A stretch of 6,208 nucleotides of DNA from Candidatus Poribacteria bacterium (GTDB lineage: Bacteria; Poribacteria; WGA-4E; B28-G17): contig QNBQ01000112.1 of the NCBI GenBank assembly GCA_003645735.1, positions 1 to 6,208 of the forward strand. The letters are read 5' to 3'. Position numbers and translations under genes: made by a program. This document shows positions 1-4,960 of the stretch, in pieces. The notes under the pieces were generated by a model. The model did not search any database, was not told the DNA's origin, and saw nothing but the letters and a program-made list of their open reading frames with translations. The first letter of the stretch is position 1. Each line of letters opens with the position of its first letter.

Positions 1-175
1 GCGGGGGAGGTTTCACAAGGCGAGGCTTGAGGGGGCGGAGGTGTTGATTGGGATCGTCGCGGGGGGCGAGAGGTACCAGGCGAGGGCAGCTTCAGAGCCG
101 ACCGGACTGCCCGCCGCGACGCTCCCCATCAACTCCTCCGCCCCCTCAAGCCTGGCCTTTTGAAACCTCCCCAGC
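1..175. repeat. Imperfect fold-back inverted repeat, 67-bp arms with a 41-nt loop
   Basis: Bases 1-67 are the reverse complement of bases 109-175 with 7 mismatches in 67 positions (at 3, 16, 22, 42, 49, 54 and 63) and no gaps; bases 68-108 form the loop. Read in the frame of the glycosidase gene, six of the seven differences change an amino acid (L/R, Q/H, E/V, M/I, S/I, A/G) and one is silent. All seven are transversions. A diverged duplicate under selection would be richer in silent changes and transitions, so this looks more like a read error at a chimeric or folded-back sequence end than an evolved palindrome. It lies at the very edge of the window and supplies the stop codon of the gene crossing it. 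A real hairpin cannot be excluded from sequence alone. Confidence 0.9.
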
Positions 176-1641
176 ACGAGCACCCAGGGGCGAACCGGCT
201 CCCAATCGGGCCACATATGCGCAAGCCCGTCCGGAACCCTCAGGAAGGCGCAGTCGTCCTCCGCCTCGCCCTCGACCCTGACGCCCAGCACGTCCTCGAG
301 CGAGTCGCCGTCAACCCCTTTTGGGACGGGCCCGCAGACGATCAGCCCTCCCCCTTCGGCCACGAACTCCCTTATCGCCCGACACGCCCCCTCACAGAGA
401 TACGCCGCTTCGGGCATGAGGACCGCTTTGTATCGGCTCAGGTTCTCGGCCAGGTCGATGTCGAGGAGGATGTGGGCCGTGTATCCCCCCTCCACCGCCG
501 CCAAAAAAGCGCCTCGGAGGGCGGTTTCGTCCCTCGAGGGCGAACGTCCCCTCAGCAGATGATCGGCGGAGCTGTTGACCAGCGCCAGGTCGGCGATCGG
601 AGCGGCCTCCCTTACAAGATCCTCCCGCGCCCTGGCGAACTTGAAGGCCTCGCCCGCCAGTTCCATCGCGTGGACGTCGGGCAGAGAGGTATCGGGCGGC
701 AGCAGGTCGCCCAGGAAAAGCGGGCAGCAGTAAGCGATGGAGGCGGCGAACTCAGTTTTCAGGGCGGCCGACGGGCGGAAGGTCCAATCCGACCACCACC
801 CCAGCATCCTCGCGTTCATCACATCGCAAGGGAGATCCCTCCAACACCAGGCCGCCAGTTGGTAAGAGGTGCCGAGCGAGCAGTTGTCCGAGACGGGGTA
901 GTCGGCGGTGAGGTAATCCACGCCGGGCGGAGGGACGTCGGCGTATCGGTTGGCCGCCAGCCAGTTGACGCCCACAAGGACATCGGGCCGGATCGAGTGG
1001 ATGAAGCGTGCCGTTTCGGAGCACCACTCGTTCAACCTGTTTCGCTGCCAGACGACGTATTCCCTCCAGTTCGGGTGATCGGGGCCGTTCGGTATCTCCT
1101 TCCCGAAGCTCCGCCGACACCCTTCGCAGAAGCAGATCCTGTGCATGGCGGGGAACCCGTCGAAGAATATCCCGTCCACATCGTAGTTCTCGAGGATCTC
1201 CTTCAGCTGGGGGAGGATCAGCTCCTCCTGGACGGGCGTGTTGACGCACGATATGAACCCCTCCCCGCCCGTTTTGACCGGCTCGCCGTTCGCGCCGCGG
1301 GCCAGGTATTCGGGATGGGCCTCGGCTATGGGCGGGGGGATTACCTCTATGCAGTAGTATGCGATCAGCTTTATCCCCGCCTTGTGACAGGCCTCGATCG
1401 CCTCCCCGAGCAGATCGCGCTTCAGATGCGGATGGGCCGCGCCGATCCGGGTGGGGTAATGTGCCCACCCCCTGGCGCTTTTGGCGAAGAAGCAGATCGC
1501 GTCCGGCGAGGCGATCCTCAGCCTCCGGGCGAACTCATCCGGGTCGAACCCCGAGGCTATATCGGCTATATGTGAAGGGGTGTGCATGTCGAAGTGGAGT
1601 TTGCAGAAGGCGTCCTTATACCAGTTCGTCCCCGACTCCAT
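13..1641 (-). CDS. Putative glycoside hydrolase, GHL6-like TIM barrel plus beta-galactosidase trimerisation-like domain; C-terminus disrupted
   Basis: This 542-aa protein resembles the hypothetical glycosyl hydrolase 6 family (GHL6). The N-terminal TIM-barrel region (about residues 5-330) carries FFAKSARGWAHYPT (51-64), CVNTP (132-136), DGIFFDGFP (156-164), a cysteine cluster CFCEGCRRSF (170-179) typical of these barrels, and GVNW (224-227). Asp161 in DGIFFD is a candidate active-site acid; this is inference. Residues about 345-440 (APIADLALV, YKAVLMPEAAYL, FVAEGGGLIVCG) look like the Rossmann-like trimerisation domain found after GH42-type barrels. I chose the ATG at 1641 and not the in-frame ATG at 1698: GGGGAGGG lies 5 nt upstream, and the longer start would sit on the -35 box. 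No signal peptide is seen, so it is probably cytoplasmic. Residues from about 490 onward are encoded by the terminal fold-back, so the last 30 or so residues and the stop at 13-15 are probably not native. Substrate unknown; the linked rhamnose isomerase hints at a deoxysugar-containing glycan. Confidence 0.82.
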   Translation of the reverse strand: MESGTNWYKDAFCKLHFDMHTPSHIADIASGFDPDEFARRLRIASPDAICFFAKSARGWAHYPTRIGAAHPHLKRDLLGEAIEACHKAGIKLIAYYCIEVIPPPIAEAHPEYLARGANGEPVKTGGEGFISCVNTPVQEELILPQLKEILENYDVDGIFFDGFPAMHRICFCEGCRRSFGKEIPNGPDHPNWREYVVWQRNRLNEWCSETARFIHSIRPDVLVGVNWLAANRYADVPPPGVDYLTADYPVSDNCSLGTSYQLAAWCWRDLPCDVMNARMLGWWSDWTFRPSAALKTEFAASIAYCCPLFLGDLLPPDTSLPDVHAMELAGEAFKFARAREDLVREAAPIADLALVNSSADHLLRGRSPSRDETALRGAFLAAVEGGYTAHILLDIDLAENLSRYKAVLMPEAAYLCEGACRAIREFVAEGGGLIVCGPVPKGVDGDSLEDVLGVRVEGEAEDDCAFLRVPDGLAHMWPDWEPVRPWVLVLGRFQKARLEGAEELMGSVAAGSPVGSEAALAWYLSPPATIPINTSAPSSLAL

Positions 1642-1668
1642 GGCTTCCCTCCCCTTCGTTTGAGGCTT

Positions 1669-1698
1669 ATGATACGACCGGGGCCGGTCGGATGTCAA
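1669..1698 (-). promoter_or_regulatory. Sigma-70-type promoter for the glycosidase gene
   Basis: On the minus strand a perfect TTGACA (-35, bases 1698-1693) is followed after 18 nt by TATCAT (-10, bases 1674-1669), five of six matches to TATAAT. Transcription would start near base 1662, giving a leader of about 20 nt that contains the GGGGAGGG ribosome binding site (1654-1647) of the gene starting at 1641. This placement supports 1641 as the start codon. It is the best promoter match in the window. Confidence 0.75.
1675..1690. promoter_or_regulatory. Perfect 16-bp dyad inside the promoter spacer, candidate operator
   Basis: CGACCGG-GG-CCGGTCG is a perfect inverted repeat with 7-bp arms and a 2-bp centre. 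It sits entirely within the 18-nt spacer between the -35 and -10 boxes of the leftward promoter and ends about 40 bp upstream of the candidate -10 of the rightward operon. A dyad in this position would suit a repressor or a spacer-binding regulator of the MerR type; the regulator is not encoded here. In such GC-rich DNA a chance palindrome of this length is possible but not common. Confidence 0.5.
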
Positions 1699-1706
1699 CG
1701 CCCGTC

Positions 1707-1735
1707 TTCAACATCGGGCGCGGATATGTTAAAAT
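1707..1735 (+). promoter_or_regulatory. Candidate promoter for the four-gene rightward operon
   Basis: The only A/T-rich island in the divergent intergenic region, around bases 1724-1737, contains TAAAAT (1730-1735) as a -10 candidate. The sequence 17 nt upstream, TTCAAC (1707-1712), is a weak -35 with three matches. Transcription would start near base 1742 and give a leader of about 27 nt. The -10 is plausible; the -35 assignment is uncertain. Confidence 0.45.
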
Positions 1736-1752
1736 TGCTGGTGCAAAGCAAC

Positions 1753-1765
1753 GGAGGAGGGGAGG
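1753..1765 (+). promoter_or_regulatory. Strong ribosome binding site with three GGAGG cores
   Basis: Bases 1753-1765 read GGAGGAGGGGAGG, three GGAGG cores of which the middle one (1756-1760) leaves 8 nt to the ATG at 1769. This fixes the start of the first operon gene at 1769 in preference to the in-frame ATG at 1790, which has no such site. It also suggests high initiation for the leading gene. Confidence 0.65.
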
Positions 1766-1768
1766 CTT

Positions 1769-2203
1769 ATGTATCAGAACGAGGGGACGATGATCTCAGG
1801 AGCGGCGATAACGATCCTCAACGCCTCCGAAGTCGCCTCGATCGAGATACCGGGCCAGACCGCGCTGATGCCCTCGGCCAACGGCTGGAACCTCGTCGTC
1901 CAGGAGGACACCAGGATGACGGTCACCTTCAAAACGGGCGCGAGGAGGCTTGAGATCCAGCTTTCGGCTGGCGACGAGATCTACAGGGATCACCAGGACA
2001 TCATCATCAGCCGCAAACAGCCCGTCTCCGAGAGGAGATACAGGCCGATGACGACCGCCGCGGCCCAGACCCAGCGGAGCTATACCCCGCCCGATTACTC
2101 CGAGCTGATCCAGCAGGTGAGGGAACAGGTGATGAGGGATCTGGAGGAGAGACTGGGCAGATCCCAGCCCCAGCCGGGCGAAACGGAGGGACAGGGAGGC
2201 TAA
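1769..2203 (+). CDS. Conserved-looking hypothetical protein, 144 aa, first gene of operon
   Basis: I do not recognise a family. The protein has three visible parts. Residues about 8-85 alternate hydrophobic and polar residues in short strands (AAITIL, SIEIPG, WNLVVQ, RMTVTF, LEIQLS, DIIIS), which suggests a small beta-rich domain. Residues 86-108 form a linker rich in Arg, Thr, Ala and Gln. Residues 109-130 (YSELIQQVREQVMRDLEERLG) are predicted to form an amphipathic helix, with a Pro/Gly/Glu/Gln tail after it. There is no signal peptide, transmembrane segment or cysteine. Its TAA stop abuts the ATG of the rhomboid gene with no gap, which points to translational coupling. Codon use matches the neighbours, so it appears to be a real gene. 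It could be an adaptor or a regulator of the membrane protease beside it, but that is only a guess from position. Confidence 0.8.
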   Translation: MYQNEGTMISGAAITILNASEVASIEIPGQTALMPSANGWNLVVQEDTRMTVTFKTGARRLEIQLSAGDEIYRDHQDIIISRKQPVSERRYRPMTTAAAQTQRSYTPPDYSELIQQVREQVMRDLEERLGRSQPQPGETEGQGG

Positions 2204-2881
2204 ATGCTCATACCGCTTCAGAGCCTGAGGCCGACCGCCAGATACCCCATTATAACCTTGCTGCTCATCCTGGCGAACGCCGTCCTGTTCCTCTTCCAGT
2301 TCCTGCACGACAAGCTTGAGCCATACCCGCTCTCATCGGCATACGGCCTGATACCCTATGAGATCACGAGGCTGAGGGATATACCGCCCCGGATCGAGCA
2401 GCCGGTGCTGGTCACCCTCATCACCTCGCTCTTCCTGCACGGCGGCGTGATACATCTCGTGGGCAACATGCTCTACCTCTACGCCTTCGGGCCCAACGTG
2501 GAGGACGCGTTCGGCCATCTGAAGTTCCTGATCTTCTACCTCCTGTGCGGCGCGATAGCCGGGCTGAGCTACGTCATACTCAACTTCAACTCCCGCATAC
2601 CCCTTGTGGGGGCGAGCGGAGCGATAGCCGGGGTTATGGGGGCGCACTTCCTGCTCTTCCCCGGCGCCCGGATAAAGTGCCTGCTGTTCTTCTTCGTCGT
2701 CCCCCTGCCCGCGATCGTGGTCATCCTCCCCTGGATAGCGATCCAGATCTTCAACATGATCTCCCTCAGGATCTCCCAGATCGCCTTCGCCGCGCACGTG
2801 GCCGGCTTTTTCGCCGGGATGTTCCTCACCAGAAGGTTTAAATCGAGATGGGTTTTCAAATCGAACATAACGGGCGTTTGA
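2204..2881 (+). CDS. Rhomboid family intramembrane serine protease
   Basis: This 225-aa protein is an integral inner-membrane protease that would cleave transmembrane helices of substrate proteins within the bilayer. The family signatures are present: HLVGNM (84-89, the HxxxN motif with Asn88 as oxyanion residue), GASG (136-139) with nucleophile Ser138, and [10 protein letters not shown] (196-205) with His198 completing the Ser-His dyad. Six hydrophobic segments lie at about 15-34, 75-96, 106-127, 138-155, 158-186 and 192-209, the basic six-helix core without an extra seventh helix or cytoplasmic domain. [11 protein letters not shown] (95-105) and the [18 protein letters not shown] stretch are typical of the bacterial subfamily. 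The start is supported by GGGAGG 5 nt upstream, overlapping the end of the preceding gene. It ends 11 nt before the rhamnose isomerase gene. The substrate is not evident in the window. Confidence 0.95.
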   Translation: MLIPLQSLRPTARYPIITLLLILANAVLFLFQFLHDKLEPYPLSSAYGLIPYEITRLRDIPPRIEQPVLVTLITSLFLHGGVIHLVGNMLYLYAFGPNVEDAFGHLKFLIFYLLCGAIAGLSYVILNFNSRIPLVGASGAIAGVMGAHFLLFPGARIKCLLFFFVVPLPAIVVILPWIAIQIFNMISLRISQIAFAAHVAGFFAGMFLTRRFKSRWVFKSNITGV

Positions 2882-2887
2882 GAGGTG
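2882..2887 (+). promoter_or_regulatory. Ribosome binding site that decides the rhamnose isomerase start
   Basis: GAGGTG, 5 nt before the ATG at 2893, lies just after the rhomboid stop codon. The alternative in-frame ATG at 2848 would overlap the rhomboid gene by 34 nt, has only a weak upstream purine run, and adds 15 residues not expected for the family. The 2893 start is therefore preferred. Confidence 0.55.
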
Positions 2888-2892
2888 CGGAG

Positions 2893-4122
2893 ATGAGGAG
2901 GGAGGAAGAGCTTTACGAGGCGTTGGTCGAAAGGCTTAAAGGGAAGGGGATAGACGTCGAGCTGGTCAAATCGAAGCTCAAATCTCAGAGGATCGAGACC
3001 CCCTCCTGGGGGTATGGCGATTCGGGGACGAGGTTTAAGGTCTTCAAACAGCCGGGGGCGGCCAGGAACGTGTGGGAGAAGATCCAGGACGCCGCCCAGG
3101 TCCACAAGTTCACCGGCGTAACCCCCACCGTCGCCCTCCACATCCCCTGGGATAAGGTGGACGACTGGAAGGCCTTGAGGCAATACGCCGAGGATCTCGG
3201 GATACGGATAGGCTCGATAAACCCGAACCTGTTCCAGGACGACGACTACAAGCTGGGAAGCGTCTGCAACGTCGACCCGAGGATCAGGCGCAAGGCGGTG
3301 GACCACATGTTGGAGTGCGTCGAGATAATGAAACAGACGGGGTCGGAGGTTTTGAGCGTCTGGATACCGGACGGGACGAACTACCCGGGCCAGGGCGATT
3401 TCCGGGCGCGGAAGAGGTGGCTTTACGAGTCGCTCAAGGAGGTATACGACGCGCTGCCCGAGGGGTCGAGGATGCTTCTGGAGTATAAGTTCTTCGAACC
3501 GGCCTTCTACCACACCGATCTGTGCGACTGGGGGAGCGCCTATTTGATGGCCGTCAAGCTGGGGGACAAGGCCCAGGTCCTGATCGACCTGGGGCATCAC
3601 CCGCACGGGACGAACATCCAATACATCGTCGCCTGGCTGATAGACGAGGGGAAGCTTGGAGGGTTCCATTTCAACAGCAGGAAATACGCCGACGACGACC
3701 TGACCGCCGGGTCGATCGACCCCTACGAGCTTTTCCTGATCTATAACGAGCTGGCCTCAGCCGAGCTGGATCCGGACGTCGAGCTGAACGTCGCCTACAT
3801 GATCGATCAGAGCCACAACATCAAGCCGAAGATAGAGGCGATGATCCAGACGGTGATGACGTTACAGGAGATCTACGCCAAGGCGCTGATTGTCGACCGC
3901 CGCTCGTTGAGGGAAGCGCAGGAGAGGGGAGATGTGGTGGGGGCAGAGGAGATACTGAAGGAGGCCTTCTTCACGGACGTCAAGCCGCTCCTGTGGAAGG
4001 TCAGGGAGGAGATGGGGCTGGATCCCGATCCGCTTCAGGCCTACAAGCGGAGCGGCTATTACGAGCGGATATGCAAGGAGAGGGTCGGAGGGGAGAGCAC
4101 CGGATGGGCTTCCCAGGTTTGA
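2893..4122 (+). CDS. rhaI: L-rhamnose isomerase, xylose-isomerase-like (P. stutzeri/Streptomyces) type
   Basis: This 409-aa cytoplasmic TIM-barrel enzyme would convert L-rhamnose to L-rhamnulose; relatives of this type also accept rare aldoses such as D-allose. It opens with [15 protein letters not shown] (34-48), a hallmark of the subtype. Both metal sites are complete. Glu197 and Lys199 (LEYKFFEP), Asp232 and His235 (IDLGHHPHG), His259 ([13 protein letters not shown]), Asp267 and Asp269, and Asp305 (AYMIDQSHN) keep the spacing I recall for the P. stutzeri ligands (E219, K221, D254, H257, H281, D289, D291, D327). The length is close to the family's roughly 430 aa, and nothing suggests inactivation. 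No rhamnulose kinase or rhamnulose-1-phosphate aldolase lies in the window, so the rest of the pathway is elsewhere or non-phosphorylating. It is the third gene of the rightward operon; the J-protein gene starts 7 nt later. The symbol rhaI follows the subtype; rhaA would be functionally equivalent. Confidence 0.93.
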   Translation: MRREEELYEALVERLKGKGIDVELVKSKLKSQRIETPSWGYGDSGTRFKVFKQPGAARNVWEKIQDAAQVHKFTGVTPTVALHIPWDKVDDWKALRQYAEDLGIRIGSINPNLFQDDDYKLGSVCNVDPRIRRKAVDHMLECVEIMKQTGSEVLSVWIPDGTNYPGQGDFRARKRWLYESLKEVYDALPEGSRMLLEYKFFEPAFYHTDLCDWGSAYLMAVKLGDKAQVLIDLGHHPHGTNIQYIVAWLIDEGKLGGFHFNSRKYADDDLTAGSIDPYELFLIYNELASAELDPDVELNVAYMIDQSHNIKPKIEAMIQTVMTLQEIYAKALIVDRRSLREAQERGDVVGAEEILKEAFFTDVKPLLWKVREEMGLDPDPLQAYKRSGYYERICKERVGGESTGWASQV

Positions 4123-4129
4123 AAGGCCT

Positions 4130-4960
4130 ATGAGGGCGGGCGGGAGGATCAACTACATCTACAACCTCTGCTTCATCTCCGACAAGCTCAGGGAGGTCTT
4201 CGATCGGAACCCCTCCCTCGTCTTCCCCTACCGCGTCGTCAGGGATTTCATCAGGTCGATCCGCGTCTGGAACCGCGATTTCCCCCGCCCGCCCCGCGAG
4301 CTGCTGGTCAGATGGGATCTGGAGGGGCTTAAGGCCTTCTACGCCTCCAAGCTCGACCTCTCCATCTTCGACCCCTTCCCCCCTGCCGATAGGGAGCTGA
4401 TAATCGACGAGGTGCTCTCATATGTGGTCAGGGAGGTGATGGACACCTACGTCGGGGCGAGGCTCAGAAACCTGGCCGAGACGGGCGTCGCTCTCAAGCT
4501 CTGGGAGAGATACAAGCGGATGGTGAGGCGGTATTACGAGGAGGTGGTCCCGCCCGAGAAGAAGAGGAGGCTTGAGAAGTTCAGGGAGCATCTCGTGAGG
4601 CAGGGAAGGGAGGATGTGGAGAGGGTGATGGACAAGGCGATGGGGGAGCTTTTCTGCGAGGTGGACATGCTGAGGAGGATGTCGCCGATGGCGTTAGAGG
4701 AACATCTGAGGTGGGTGGGGATGAGGCCGCGTCCGGGAGGGGTTTGGGCGGCTGTCCATTTGCCGGCCGATGTGGAGTTGGGCTTCCGGGTCCTTGGGCT
4801 GAGGCCCACGTCGGATGTGGAGGCCGTCAAGGCCAGATACAGGGAGCTGGCCAGGCTTTACCACCCGGACAAGGGCGGCGATCCCGAATCGATGAGGAGG
4901 TTGAACGAGGCATATAGGAGGGTCATGAGGTTCCTCACCGAAGCCCGACCACCCTCCTGA
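4130..4960 (+). CDS. J-domain protein with C-terminal DnaJ domain and unrecognised N-terminal region
   Basis: The J-domain is at residues about 218-270: FRVLGLRPTSDVEAVKARYR, then the diagnostic HPD at 245-247 in LARLYHPDKGGDP, then helix III and IV residues (MRRLNEAYRRVMRFL). HPD is the loop that stimulates the ATPase of DnaK/Hsp70. It lies at the C-terminus, unlike in DnaJ and CbpA, and there is no Gly/Phe region, zinc finger or client-binding domain. The first 215 residues are not recognised. They are largely helical and charged, with Arg/Lys/Glu-rich stretches at about 125-185 and no membrane segment or signal peptide, so this is probably a cytoplasmic specialised co-chaperone. The start is the first ATG after the isomerase stop, with a modest AAAGG 4 nt upstream. 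The 3' end overlaps the convergent nuclease gene by 26 bp. Its client may be a neighbour's product, which is speculation. Confidence 0.85.
   Translation: MRAGGRINYIYNLCFISDKLREVFDRNPSLVFPYRVVRDFIRSIRVWNRDFPRPPRELLVRWDLEGLKAFYASKLDLSIFDPFPPADRELIIDEVLSYVVREVMDTYVGARLRNLAETGVALKLWERYKRMVRRYYEEVVPPEKKRRLEKFREHLVRQGREDVERVMDKAMGELFCEVDMLRRMSPMALEEHLRWVGMRPRPGGVWAAVHLPADVELGFRVLGLRPTSDVEAVKARYRELARLYHPDKGGDPESMRRLNEAYRRVMRFLTEARPPS

Noticed and set aside
1..175. Transposon terminal inverted repeat or rho-independent terminator
   Set aside because: No transposase or target duplication is present, the arms are coding sequence of one gene, and no T-run follows the hairpin.
170..179. Protein-level zinc-ribbon reading of the CFCEGC cluster in the glycosidase (residue numbers)
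   Set aside because: The cysteines fit a cluster commonly seen in GHL6/GH42-type barrels; there is no second CxxC pair to support a separate zinc ribbon.
160..1575. Long plus-strand open frame of 471 codons opposite the glycosidase
   Set aside because: It is antisense to a gene with clear domain motifs, promoter and ribosome site; its translation is rich in Arg, Pro, Gly and Val without any recognisable domain, as expected for a shadow frame in GC-rich DNA.
1642..1698. Longer start for the glycosidase at 1698
   Set aside because: The extra 19 residues overlie the -35 and -10 boxes, and the ATG at 1641 has a strong ribosome binding site.
2848..2892. Earlier start for the rhamnose isomerase overlapping the rhomboid gene
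   Set aside because: The ribosome site is weak and the added 15 residues are not expected for the family; 2893 has GAGGTG at good spacing.
2569..3669. Minus-strand open frame of 366 codons opposite the rhomboid and isomerase genes
   Set aside because: It spans two well-supported genes on the other strand, shows no family motif, and its stop-free length follows from the codon bias of those genes.
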